This document shows, piece by piece, positions 1 to 7,232 of a DNA stretch of 23,553 bases; position 1 is the first letter of the stretch; each line of letters starts with the position of its first letter. Made by a program: the position numbers and the translations under genes. Source of the DNA: an uncultured Lachnospiraceae bacterium (lineage in GTDB: Bacteria > Bacillota > Clostridia > Lachnospirales > Lachnospiraceae); contig CALEFO010000048.1 of NCBI GenBank assembly GCA_937877165.1, positions 1 to 23,553 on the forward strand, written 5' to 3'. The notes beneath the pieces are model-generated. The model did not search any database, had not been told where the DNA came from, and worked only from the letters and a program-made list of their open reading frames with translations.

Positions 1-461
1 AATTCCCGGTACACCCGGTACTCCTTCGTGTCCGCCTTCTTCGGCATCACGCGGATGACCATGGCGTGAATGGCCGACGCACCGACGAAGCGGCTCACCG
101 ACACGCGCTTGTTGCCCTCCTCCACGTAGAACCGGGTCATGTATTCATACGCCTTGATTGGATCATGGATTCCCTCTTCCATCTGGGAATCGTACAGTCC
201 TGACCACTTGCGGGCGAACTCCGTATCCGACTCCAGAATCGGCATAAAATTCGCAGCAAACGCCGTGGTTCTCCCTTCCGTCTTCGTGCCGTCAATCATA
301 TTCAAAGGGATTTCCATCAGGCCGACGTTGATCTCGGCAAGCTTCCCATCGCCGCCGATGATATCATCCAGGACCGCAGGATACGGCGATCGCTTCTCCG
401 AAACAGCCTGTCTCATCTCGCGCAGGCCCAGTTTTCTGGCAGCAATGTAATCTGTTTCCAT
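1..461 (-). CDS. N-terminal part of a clostridial BMP-family-like (ParB-like N-terminus) protein, partial
   Basis: The minus-strand frame begins with ATG at 461 and runs off the left edge, giving about 153 residues. The start reads METDYIAARKLGLREMRQAV and a purine-rich AGGAAGAGG lies about ten bases upstream. Later motifs include GTKTEGRTTAFAANFMP and EEGNKRVSVSRF. From memory this pattern matches a Lachnospiraceae family usually labelled BMP-type ABC transporter substrate-binding protein, in which a ParB-like cytosolic N-terminal module (the EGNKRVSV stretch) precedes the binding-protein part. Only the N-terminal module is visible, so ligand binding cannot be judged, and no signal peptide or membrane segment is seen here. 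It lies 127 bases downstream of the uridine phosphorylase stop and could be transcribed with it, which would fit a nucleoside-uptake context. That link is inference. Confidence 0.55.
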   Translation of the reverse strand, partial: METDYIAARKLGLREMRQAVSEKRSPYPAVLDDIIGGDGKLAEINVGLMEIPLNMIDGTKTEGRTTAFAANFMPILESDTEFARKWSGLYDSQMEEGIHDPIKAYEYMTRFYVEEGNKRVSVSRFVGASAIHAMVIRVMPKKADTKEYRVYRE

Positions 462-588
462 CGATGTTCCGTCCTCTTCCTGTATTCTTCCTGCTTTCCG
501 GCTCTTTCCGTAATACTCCGCACATCTGCGGCCTTCTTACGAGAATTCTCCAGGCAGCTAATAATCAAATACTCTTTCCCCGCCAGAC

Positions 589-1362
589 CTACTGTGCGCG
601 GTCCTCTTCAATCAGCTTCCGGACTGCACCAACGGCGACCCGGATCGCCCCGTCCGTATCATGCACCACCGGATTCTCAAGGCCAAGCTTCTCGCGCTCC
701 TGATTCGCCATCACAAGAAAGCAGGAGCCGCACCGCACCCGCCGGAGCGCTGCGACAACAAAGAGCGTCGAAGACTCCATCTCAGAGGCAAGGCATCCAA
801 GCTTCTTCCAGGCCTCCCACTTGTTCTCCAGCTCATACGAAACCGGCATTTCCTGCAGGTCATGCTGGCCGTAGAACGAATCCTTGCACTGCACCACGCC
901 GACATGCACCGCTGCATTCTGTGCCTTTGCGGAGGCGACCAGCGCATTCGTCACGCCAAGATCCGGAACCGCCGGATACTCGATCGGCGCATATTCCTTG
1001 CTGGTTCCGTCCATTCTGACGGCTCCTGTGGCAACCACAACATCCCCGCTTTTTACCTCTGGCTGGATGCCGCCGCAGGTTCCAATCCGAATAAAAGTAT
1101 CGGCGCCTGCCTTCACCAGCTCCTCGATCGCAATGGCTGCAGAAGGGCCGCCGATTCCCGTCGAGGTCACGCTCACCTTCTCCCCGAGAAGCGTTCCGGT
1201 ATAGGTCACATACTCTCTGGAATCCGCAATCAGAACCGGATCTTCCAGATATTTGGCAATCTTTACGCAGCGCTTCGGATCCCCGGGCATGATGACATAG
1301 CGTCCGATCTCCTTCGCGCTGACCTGCGTGTGGTACTGCTTCTCCGTCTCTGAATAATGCAT
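589..1362 (-). CDS. udp: Uridine phosphorylase
   Basis: Reversible phosphorolysis of uridine to uracil and ribose-1-phosphate in the cytosol, a pyrimidine salvage step. The 257-residue protein is close to the roughly 253 residues of E. coli Udp. Visible family motifs are the phosphate-binding MPGDPKR near residue 25, IRIGTCGGIQP in the middle and the nucleoside-binding ASEMESSTLF, with a clostridial-type tail ENPVVHDTDGAIRVAV. An upstream in-frame extension to 1440 exists. The ATG at 1362 is preferred because AGGAGAGAGG precedes it at good distance and because homologous proteins start at this point (MHYSETEKQYH). It follows citrate synthase by 83 bases with no clear terminator, so the two may share a transcript. 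A closely related nucleoside phosphorylase is the only realistic alternative. Confidence 0.9.
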   Translation of the reverse strand: MHYSETEKQYHTQVSAKEIGRYVIMPGDPKRCVKIAKYLEDPVLIADSREYVTYTGTLLGEKVSVTSTGIGGPSAAIAIEELVKAGADTFIRIGTCGGIQPEVKSGDVVVATGAVRMDGTSKEYAPIEYPAVPDLGVTNALVASAKAQNAAVHVGVVQCKDSFYGQHDLQEMPVSYELENKWEAWKKLGCLASEMESSTLFVVAALRRVRCGSCFLVMANQEREKLGLENPVVHDTDGAIRVAVGAVRKLIEEDRAQ

Positions 1363-1445
1363 GGCAATCCTCTCTCCTGATTCCGCGCCTCCCGCTTCCC
1401 GGGCAGGCGGTCTTGATGAAAAGCCGTTTCCCGCGGCCATGAATG

Positions 1446-2792
1446 TTATGTCAGATTTTCTTCCCGCTCATCCATCACAGAGATATAGGCGGGGCGCATG
1501 ATCTTGCCCGCTTCTATAATCTCCTCCAGCCGGTGTGCGCTCCAGCCCGCAATCCGCGCGATGGCGAACAGGGGCGTATACAGCTCCCTCGGAATGCCCA
1601 GCATATTGTAAACAAAGCCACTGTAAAAATCCACGTTCGGGCTGACACCCTTGTAGATATGGCGTTTCTTTGCAATGACCTTTGGAGCGATCTTCTCAAT
1701 CTGGTTATAAAGACCGAGTTCCCTCTCTGCGCCCTTCTCCGCCGCAAGCTTCGTAACAAACCCCTTGAAAATCCGCTCTCTCGGATCCGAGATGGAATAG
1801 ACTGCGTGACCCATGCCGTAGATCAGGCCCTTTCTGTCGAAGGCTTCCTTGTCCACGAGCTTCTCCAGATAAGCGCGGACCTCATCGTTGTCCGTCCAAT
1901 CGTGCACATTTTCCTTGATTTCGTCCATCATGTCCATGACCTTGAGGTTGGCTCCGCCGTGGCGAGGCCCCTTAAGGGAGGACATGGCAGCCGCAATGGC
2001 AGCGTACGTATCTGAGCCCGAGCTCGTCACAACACGTGTGGTGAAGGTCGAGTTGTTTCCTCCGCCGTGCTCCATGTGCAGCATCAGGGCTGCGTCCAGA
2101 ACCTTTGCCTCCGTGGAGGTAAATTTCTGATTGGGCCGGAGCATCAGGAGGATATTCTCCGCCGTGGAAAGCTTCGGATCCGGCCGGTGGATGTACATGC
2201 TCTCCAGCTTCTTGTCGTAGTTGTAGGCATGATAGGCATAGATCGCAAGCATCGGGAAGACCGCAATCAGCATCAGTGACTGGCGGATGACGTTGTCCAC
2301 AGAAATATCCTGTGCGTTGATGTCATAAGACGCCAGCGTCAGAATGCTCCGCGTCATGGAATTCATGATGTCCTTCGTCGGTGCCTTCATAATGACGTCG
2401 CGGGTGAAATTCGTAGGAAGATTCCGGGACAGCACCAGACTCTCGATAAAATCCTTCTCCTGCTGCTCATCCGGAAGGCTGCCGAAGAGAAGAAGATACG
2501 TCAGATTCTCGTAGCCAAAGCCGTGCTGCGAGTATTTCCGCACCAAATCTTCAATCCGATATCCCCGGTACCACAGCTCACCCTCGCAGGGAATCCGCTT
2601 CCCGTCCACTTCCTTCATGGACGTCACTTCCGAAATCGTGGTAAGCCCCGTGACGACACCCTTTCCGTTCAGGTCACGAAGGCCGCGGTTGACGTGATTG
2701 GTTGCAAACAGTTCATCCGGTATGGTGTCGCTGGCGACTACAAGCGGTTCCTGCTGCTCTGCGTACAGTTTCAGTTTTTCAATTTTTCTCAT
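1446..2792 (-). CDS. gltA: Citrate (Si)-synthase
   Basis: Condenses acetyl-CoA with oxaloacetate to give citrate, the entry step of the oxidative TCA branch, which many clostridia use for glutamate synthesis. The protein has 448 residues. Active-site signatures are all present: EHGGGNNSTF around 241-250, GPRHGGAN with catalytic His278, GMGHAVY with catalytic His329, and PNVDFYSG with catalytic Asp388. The long N-terminal portion before residue 45 and the VTGLTTISEV entry are typical of clostridial enzymes. The ATG at 2792 has GGGGA just upstream. Downstream is udp; upstream is the VOC protein, separated by 64 bases that hold a small GC-rich hairpin. No aconitase or isocitrate dehydrogenase gene lies in the window. 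A 2-methylcitrate synthase is possible in principle but less likely given length and motif details. Confidence 0.93.
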   Translation of the reverse strand: MRKIEKLKLYAEQQEPLVVASDTIPDELFATNHVNRGLRDLNGKGVVTGLTTISEVTSMKEVDGKRIPCEGELWYRGYRIEDLVRKYSQHGFGYENLTYLLLFGSLPDEQQEKDFIESLVLSRNLPTNFTRDVIMKAPTKDIMNSMTRSILTLASYDINAQDISVDNVIRQSLMLIAVFPMLAIYAYHAYNYDKKLESMYIHRPDPKLSTAENILLMLRPNQKFTSTEAKVLDAALMLHMEHGGGNNSTFTTRVVTSSGSDTYAAIAAAMSSLKGPRHGGANLKVMDMMDEIKENVHDWTDNDEVRAYLEKLVDKEAFDRKGLIYGMGHAVYSISDPRERIFKGFVTKLAAEKGAERELGLYNQIEKIAPKVIAKKRHIYKGVSPNVDFYSGFVYNMLGIPRELYTPLFAIARIAGWSAHRLEEIIEAGKIMRPAYISVMDEREENLT

Positions 2793-2805
2793 CCCGGTCC
2801 CCGTA

Positions 2806-2830
2806 AAATCAAATCGCCCGCATCCGCGGG
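2806..2830 (-). terminator. Possible weak terminator between the VOC gene and gltA
   Basis: On the minus strand a 5-bp stem CCCGC/GCGGG with a four-base loop (2817-2830) is followed by the T-rich but interrupted tract CGATTTGATTTT. The stem is short and the tract is broken, so this may attenuate rather than stop transcription into gltA. Confidence 0.3.
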
Positions 2831-2856
2831 TTCATGCCTTGGACACACAGTCCGCC

Positions 2857-3225
2857 TCAATATTGCTTCAAATGAATGGCAAAGCCTCCGATCTCCCTGG
2901 CAAGATAGATAAACTTCAGCGTGCCATCCTCGTTGTAAACAGCGGTTTCCGGCTTCACGCCCATTCCGGTGGACTTGAAATACTCCGCCGCCTTGTCCAC
3001 ATCATGCGCTCCGATGGCGATGTGTCCCTTTGCTCCGGGGCCACCGAATTTCATGATCTCAATCAGGGGAGACGCAAAAATCGAGTTCGGATTCTCATCC
3101 GGAAGAAAGCCCATCAGCGTGCGGAACTCCTCCGCCATCTTTCTTCCATCCTCTTCTCCGTCTGCATTGATGCCGACATGAAGGACACACAGTCCCAGTT
3201 CCTTTACCGAATTCATTTCTGCCAT
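2857..3225 (-). CDS. VOC-fold (glyoxalase/bleomycin-resistance superfamily) protein
   Basis: A 122-residue single-domain protein. It reads VKELGLCVLHVGIN near the start, GHIAIGAHDVDKAAEYF in the middle and REIGGFAIHLKQ at the end, the spacing of one VOC beta-alpha-beta-beta-beta repeat pair. From memory this subfamily resembles the C-terminal VOC domain fused to KDPG aldolase in some Lachnospiraceae; here it stands alone. Metal ligands cannot be assigned with confidence, so no substrate is claimed. ATG at 3225 is chosen because AGGAGG lies nine bases upstream. The alternative ATG at 3231 overlaps the cbiO stop (ATGA) but sits only three bases from the same ribosome-binding site. Tight coupling to cbiO suggests the same transcript as the metal transporter. 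Confidence 0.75.
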   Translation of the reverse strand: MAEMNSVKELGLCVLHVGINADGEEDGRKMAEEFRTLMGFLPDENPNSIFASPLIEIMKFGGPGAKGHIAIGAHDVDKAAEYFKSTGMGVKPETAVYNEDGTLKFIYLAREIGGFAIHLKQY

Positions 3226-3227
3226 GA

Positions 3228-3963
3228 TCATTTTCCTCCTGTCCTTTCTGTATTGCCTATATTGCTAAATTGTACCATGCTTTTGCCGCTTCGCATAAAC
3301 TCCACCTTATGAAGCTTGTTCATATGAACCTCTGCGTCAGCAAGCCCCGAAAGAAGCCTTTTGTCGTGTGTTCCGATGATAATCGTGCGCTCCGGAGACC
3401 GGATTTCCTTAAGAAACGCGGTCACCCACTCCTGGGCGTCCTCATCAAGACCGCTGATCGGCTCATCGATGACAAGAACCTCCGGCTCCATTGCGAACAC
3501 CGCAGCAAGCGCAGTCCGCTTCTTCTCTCCGCCGCTGATGCTCCACGGAGCTCTGCCGCGAAGCGCCGTAAGTCCGAAGCTCCAGGAATTCCTCTGTTCT
3601 CTCCTGGATTTCTCTCTCCGGAAGATGCAGCTGCCGGAGTCCGAACGCGATCTCCTCCTCCACACTGGAGGTAAACAGCTGCACCTCGCTGTTCTGAAAA
3701 ACAAAGCCGACCTTCCGGTGAAAATGCATCGAAAACTCCCTGTTCTTCAGCTTCGCCGCCGTGATCTCCTCGCCGTCCAGAAGGTACCTTCCCTCCGACG
3801 GAGCATCCAGCCCCAGAAGAATCCGGAACAGTGTGGACTTGCCGCATCCGTTCGGGCCTGTGATGCAGGTACATTTTCCGGCGTCGAACACAGCGCTGAT
3901 CCCATCCAGAGCCTTCTCCGGACTACCCTCATATTGAAATGATATATTCTGAAGTTCAATCAT
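3228..3963 (-). pseudogene. cbiO: Cobalt/nickel ECF transporter ATPase (CbiO-like), interrupted by a frameshift
   Basis: The N-terminal frame from ATG at 3963 encodes MIELQNISFQYEG, Walker A GPNGCGKST near residue 36 and the Q-loop FVFQNSEVQLF. It loses family resemblance after EEFLEL near base 3587. The next frame continues with FGLTALRGRAPW, the signature SISGGEKKR, Walker B VLVIDEP, the D-loop SGLDE and the switch GTHD, ending with TGA at 3228. Joining the frames gives a normal-length EcfA/CbiO ATPase of about 244 residues. The join needs removal of one base or addition of two near 3575-3590. The cause could be a sequencing indel, a real mutation or recoding; I see no classic slippery heptamer at the junction. 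It follows cbiQ by 20 bases and would power metal uptake with CbiM and CbiQ if intact. Confidence 0.85.
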
Positions 3964-3983
3964 CGTTTATTCTTCTGCTGTTT

Positions 3984-4742
3984 TTATCCCATCCAGCTCT
4001 GTGTCATGACAAACCAGACTATCTCCGCCGCAAGAATCACACCCGCGGCCCAGCCGGAGGACCTTTTCTTTTCGTGATCCGCGCTATGCCCCGCATACTC
4101 GCCGTCCCAGCAGCGGCACATCATCGCTTCTCCGGTTCCCTTCGACATCTCCTGTGCCTTCAGAAACGTATTGCCGAGGATCCCGCCGGTTCCCGCGCTC
4201 TTCCAGTTCTTCCCGCCGACCTGCCGGAGCGTCACCGCCTCCAGCACCGAGTTGGAAAAGCGTCCGAGAAGATACAAAAAACGGACCGTCATATCGAGCG
4301 TCATTACAAAAACTGCGGGCAGCCGGAGCTTTCCCATCGCCGCCGTCATTTCCTTCCACGGGACATCCTCGCCCAGCATCGACAGGACCAGGACCGATTC
4401 GAACACCTTCATGGTCACCGTTCCGAAGGATCCCGGACTTCCGAAGAGAACGGCAGGCAGCATGAACACTGCCGCGGCGCCCGCGGCAAGAAGCACGGTT
4501 CCCATCACGTGGGCAATGGCTTCCGGCCTGCGCAAGGACAGGCGGAAAAGCTCCGCCGCAATTATCGTAATGGGAAAAACCGCATTCCCGGACAGCGCAC
4601 ACAGAAGTACCGTCACAAAGGCAAGAAGAAGGCAGCCCGCCGCATTGTATTTCGTTGTTCCCGCTTCCCGATCCGACTTAAGAAGTCTTGCAAGAAGCCT
4701 CATCACCTTAATATTCATGAAAAAATGCCGGATGCCCTGCAT
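3984..4742 (-). CDS. cbiQ: ECF transporter transmembrane (T) component, CbiQ-like
   Basis: This 252-residue membrane protein would couple the ATPase to the substrate-binding CbiM unit. Hydrophobic segments are seen at about residues 33-50, 55-67, 77-100, 110-123 and 228-246. The cytoplasmic coupling region reads DMTVRFLYLLGRFSNSVLEAVTLRQ, and a degenerate version of the conserved Ala-Arg-Gly helix appears as AMMCRCWDGEY. It is placed between cbiM and cbiO, which supports the call more than sequence alone. The N-terminus is uncertain: the ATG at 4742 lies inside a terminator-like hairpin and has no clear ribosome-binding site. In-frame ATGs at 4718 and 4703 are alternatives, also without good sites. 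Confidence 0.8.
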   Translation of the reverse strand: MQGIRHFFMNIKVMRLLARLLKSDREAGTTKYNAAGCLLLAFVTVLLCALSGNAVFPITIIAAELFRLSLRRPEAIAHVMGTVLLAAGAAAVFMLPAVLFGSPGSFGTVTMKVFESVLVLSMLGEDVPWKEMTAAMGKLRLPAVFVMTLDMTVRFLYLLGRFSNSVLEAVTLRQVGGKNWKSAGTGGILGNTFLKAQEMSKGTGEAMMCRCWDGEYAGHSADHEKKRSSGWAAGVILAAEIVWFVMTQSWMG

Positions 4743-4747
4743 CCGGC
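4720..4747 (-). terminator. Intrinsic terminator between cbiM and cbiQ
   Basis: On the minus strand the perfect 9-bp stem GCCGGATGC / GCATCCGGC with a 3-base loop (arms 4739-4747 and 4727-4735) is followed by A and six Ts (4720-4725). It sits 40 bases after the cbiM stop and overlaps the first possible cbiQ start codon. This is a textbook rho-independent terminator shape, so cbiQO expression probably depends on read-through or on a further promoter. Confidence 0.75.
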
Positions 4748-4786
4748 TGCTTTTATCCGGTCATCTCTTCCGGATCCATCTCTGGC

Positions 4787-5878
4787 TTATTTTCTGCTTT
4801 CCTTCCTTTCTGCAAGCCCGGACAGAAGACGGAACACCATCAGGAGGATGGCAACGCCAATCACTGCGGACAGAAGATAGCCTGCCACTGCCGGCGCGTT
4901 TCCGAAGGAATAATCCGGAAGAAGCGTCTCAAAGGAGAAGCCATTTAACATCCCGGACGGGGTGTACCCGGCTCCGGTTGCCGCGATCTCGTCCGCGCCC
5001 CATTCGCCCCAGGCCGTGCCCTCGGCAAGAAGGCCCAGCGGCGTTCCGATCATCAGAATTCCGAGAAGCGCCGGAACTCCGAAGCTCCTGTGGGCCGGTG
5101 CAGTCCCTATTTCTTTTGCCCCGCGCAGAGTTTCCGGCGCGGTCCTTCGAAGGAACAGATAAATTGCTGCCGTGTAGACAGCTTCCGCCAGTCCGAAAAT
5201 CGTAAGGTGTCCGATCATCATGGCAGGAATGGAAACCGACAGCGGATACGGGCAGTATCTCGCACTCCCCGAAGCGTCATGGAAGAGCATCGGCTGAATG
5301 CCGAACTCAATGGCCGCAGCAAGCGCCGCCGCATTGATTCCGACATAGGATCCGATTACAGCGCCGATAAGTTTCCTTCTTTCCGAAGATTTCTTCTGCC
5401 CGGAGGCTGCAGCACCCGAAAGTTCCGCTCCCGTCAGCATTTCCTTTTCTGCTGCGCCCAGGGAGCTTCCCGTATGCCCTGCCGATCCTTTCGCAATCAG
5501 ACGGTAGACAGCGTAGCCCACAAACGGCATCACAAACGCCATGTTGAAGCAGTTGGCTCCAAAGGCAAGAATTCCGCCGTCTCCGAATAACAGAGCCTGC
5601 AGAAGGAGCGCTACTGAGATGGAAATGCAGGCCCCGTACGGCCCAACAAGAAGCGCCGTCAGCGTTCCTCCCACCGCATGGCCCGTTGTTCCGCCGGGGA
5701 GCGGGATGTTGAACATCATTCCCAGAAAAGAAAAAGCCGCTGCAACACCCAGAAGCGGCAGCTTTTCACTCGAAATTTCCGCACGGATCTTTTTCACGGA
5801 AATGGTCCAGGCCGGCACCATCACAGCCGTCATCACCGCGCAGGTCTGCGGGCTTAAGTAATTGTCAGGTATATGCAT
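4787..5878 (-). CDS. cbiM: Cobalt (or nickel) ECF transporter substrate-binding membrane protein, CbiM with fused CbiN-like tail
   Basis: A 363-residue membrane protein that selects the metal for the CbiMQO uptake system. The first residues MHIPDNYLSP carry the conserved His2 needed for metal coordination in CbiM/NikM. The family stretch PLPGGTTGHAVGGTLTALLVGPYGA and FGDGGILAFGANCFNMAF follow. After the CbiM core, a hydrophilic loop at about 135-175 is unusually long. The last 50 residues contain LPDYSFGN followed by one membrane helix, resembling the PDGLE/CbiN domain, so a separate cbiN gene is not needed. ATG at 5878 is preceded by GAGGATGGA. An extended -10 promoter lies about 40 bases upstream. 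Cobalt and nickel versions cannot be told apart by eye; cobalt is favoured by overall pattern. Confidence 0.9.
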   Translation of the reverse strand: MHIPDNYLSPQTCAVMTAVMVPAWTISVKKIRAEISSEKLPLLGVAAAFSFLGMMFNIPLPGGTTGHAVGGTLTALLVGPYGACISISVALLLQALLFGDGGILAFGANCFNMAFVMPFVGYAVYRLIAKGSAGHTGSSLGAAEKEMLTGAELSGAAASGQKKSSERRKLIGAVIGSYVGINAAALAAAIEFGIQPMLFHDASGSARYCPYPLSVSIPAMMIGHLTIFGLAEAVYTAAIYLFLRRTAPETLRGAKEIGTAPAHRSFGVPALLGILMIGTPLGLLAEGTAWGEWGADEIAATGAGYTPSGMLNGFSFETLLPDYSFGNAPAVAGYLLSAVIGVAILLMVFRLLSGLAERKESRK

Positions 5879-5915
5879 ATTCCATCCTCGTTTCCTCTGT
5901 GACTTTTATTTTTCT

Positions 5916-5926
5916 ATTGTATCATG
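5916..5926 (-). promoter_or_regulatory. Candidate extended -10 promoter of cbiM
   Basis: The minus strand carries CATGATACAAT, with TACAAT as the -10 (5916-5921) preceded by TGA in extended -10 position. No good -35 is found at 16-18 bases. The predicted start near 5909 would leave a leader of about 30 bases, too short for a cobalamin or NiCo riboswitch. Confidence 0.45.
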
Positions 5927-5978
5927 AGATTCCGTTTTTTCCTGTGGATTTCCCTACGAAACCGGTATCATGTTTTCC

Positions 5979-6043
5979 CCGGAAAGCTGTTATATTATTG
6001 AGTAGATTCTGATCTGACAGACTGATCGATGCAAGCTTTCCGG
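5979..6043. repeat. 10-bp inverted repeat in the cbiM / small-gene intergenic region
   Basis: CCGGAAAGCT at 5979-5988 and its exact inverse AGCTTTCCGG at 6034-6043 are 45 bases apart. The AT-rich stretch TTATATTATT, a possible -10 for the plus-strand gene, lies inside, and the right arm runs into the GGAGG ribosome-binding site of that gene (6042-6046). A further copy, AGCTTTCCGG, occurs at 6400-6409 after the gene. It could be a paired operator or an RNA structure masking the ribosome-binding site. Confidence 0.5.
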
Positions 6044-6053
6044 AGGTATACAG

Positions 6054-6359
6054 ATGAGTGTGGTTCCAATGAATTTAGAAGAGGCACTGCAGGGCCTCAA
6101 GTGCCTTGCCAGAAGGGATCGTTCCGTCCGCGATGCTCTGCTCTCCACAAGAAAGGCGGACAATCCCGCCGCGGAGTTCTGCCGGCTGAGTGCGCAGTAC
6201 GGCTATCCCGTCTATGAAATGGATCTTGTTATGGCAGGCGAGGAATATTACGCCGCCATGCGGCGCAGCACCAACGGCGGCGGGGAGAACTCTCCTCTTC
6301 TTGCCGGAGAGGATGACTACTACGAGCTCTTCCTCTCCGAGCTGGAGGCGCTGGGCTGA
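6054..6359 (+). CDS. Small acidic protein of unknown function, weakly Nif11-like
   Basis: A 101-residue soluble protein with no signal peptide or membrane segment. ATG at 6054 has GGAGG seven bases upstream, which supports translation. The order of features, an N-terminal helix (NLEEALQGLKCLARRD), a charged turn, then AAEFCRLSAQYGYPVYEMDL, recalls the Nif11-like fold (small helical proteins and leader peptides whose pattern ends with Gly-Tyr/Phe-x-Phe/Val). A Gly-rich stretch NGGGENSP follows near residue 75 and then an acidic tail EDDYYELFLSELEAL. No RiPP maturation enzyme or ABC exporter is nearby, so a peptide-precursor role is not supported. It is divergent from cbiM and convergent with yggS. 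The Nif11 link is a guess from shape; the gene itself is well supported. Confidence 0.7.
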   Translation: MSVVPMNLEEALQGLKCLARRDRSVRDALLSTRKADNPAAEFCRLSAQYGYPVYEMDLVMAGEEYYAAMRRSTNGGGENSPLLAGEDDYYELFLSELEALG

Positions 6360-6391
6360 GCCCTCATTGCCTTCCCATTGCACGATTTTCT

Positions 6392-6414
6392 GTGGCCGGA
6401 GCTTTCCGGCCCAC
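6392..6414. terminator. Hairpin between the convergent small gene and yggS
   Basis: GGCCGGA (6394-6400) and TCCGGCC (6405-6411) form a perfect 7-bp stem with a GCTT loop, extendable by GTG/CAC across one bulged C. It lies between two convergent stop codons. Neither side has a proper T-run, so it may be a weak bidirectional terminator or an mRNA 3' end barrier only. Confidence 0.4.
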
Positions 6415-6421
6415 GTTGCTG

Positions 6422-7144
6422 CTACCTCGCGGAATAGTCTCTTTTCCCGAAGATTCCCGTGCCGACGCGGATCATCGTGGCGCCTTCCTCCACCGCGACC
6501 ACATAGTCGCCGGTCATTCCCATGGACAGCGTGTCGGCCTGTACGCCTTCGCAGCCGGAATGCCCAAGCTCCGTGAAGAGTCCGTGAAGCTCCCGGAAAT
6601 ATACACGGTTCGTTTCAGCATCCTCGGTATAGGGAGCTGAGGTCATGAGTCCGCGCACGCGGATATGCGGAAGGAGTCCGATTTCCTTCGCCACAGTAAG
6701 GACTTCTTCCGGGGAAAAGCCCCATTTGCTCTCTTCCTTCGCGACATTGACTTCCAGAAGGACGTCCATCACGATTCCGCGCTTTCCCGCTTCCTTCTCA
6801 ATCTGCTGCGCAAGCTCCATCGTATCCACCGAATGGATCATCCGAACCTTGTCCACGATGTACTTCACCTTGTTGCGCTGCAGATGCCCGATCATATGCC
6901 ATTCGCAGGAGTCTCCAAGCTCCTCGTACTTCTCCCGGATCTCCTGCACATAATTCTCGCCGAACAGGCGCTGCCCTGCTGCCATCGCCGCCTGAATATC
7001 CTGCACAGATTTAAGCTTGCTGACCGCACACACCGTCACCTCCGACGGGTCCCGGTGCACCCTTTGACAGGCGGCCTCCACGTTCTCATGCACCCTTTTC
7101 AGATTCCCGGCGATCTCCTCCGGTGTCAGTTCGTATTGATCCAT
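6422..7144 (-). CDS. yggS: YggS/PROSC family PLP-binding protein (PLP homeostasis)
   Basis: A 240-residue TIM-barrel PLP-binding protein that buffers pyridoxal phosphate and affects amino-acid and keto-acid balance; no enzyme activity is established for the family. The PLP lysine is Lys43 in TVCAVSKLKS. Other family marks are LFGENYVQEI, WHMIGHLQRNKVKYI, the SVDTMELA region, the VRGLMTSAP turn and the phosphate-binding end LSMGMTGDYVVAVEEGATMIRVG. ATG at 7144 has AGGAGCAGGG upstream. In many Firmicutes yggS (ylmE) stands beside sepF and other division genes; here it is the last gene of a run headed by a two-component system, 88 bases after the hydrolase stop. The residue after the lysine (Leu for the usual Thr) is a mild variation. 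Confidence 0.93.
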   Translation of the reverse strand: MDQYELTPEEIAGNLKRVHENVEAACQRVHRDPSEVTVCAVSKLKSVQDIQAAMAAGQRLFGENYVQEIREKYEELGDSCEWHMIGHLQRNKVKYIVDKVRMIHSVDTMELAQQIEKEAGKRGIVMDVLLEVNVAKEESKWGFSPEEVLTVAKEIGLLPHIRVRGLMTSAPYTEDAETNRVYFRELHGLFTELGHSGCEGVQADTLSMGMTGDYVVAVEEGATMIRVGTGIFGKRDYSAR

Positions 7145-7232
7145 TTCCCTGCTCCTGCTTTCTCCTTGTGGCTATGCCTCTTTGCGACCGGTCCCGTGCC
7201 TGTTCGCAGCTGTACGAAGCCTTGCAACGCCT

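Noticed and set aside
1363..1440. N-terminal extension of uridine phosphorylase to 1440
   Set aside because: The extra 26 residues are Gly/Ala/Arg-rich, unlike the family, and the inner ATG has a strong ribosome-binding site.
5879..6053. Cobalamin or NiCo riboswitch upstream of cbiM
   Set aside because: The expected B12-box and conserved riboswitch cores are not seen, and the best promoter leaves only about 30 bases of leader.
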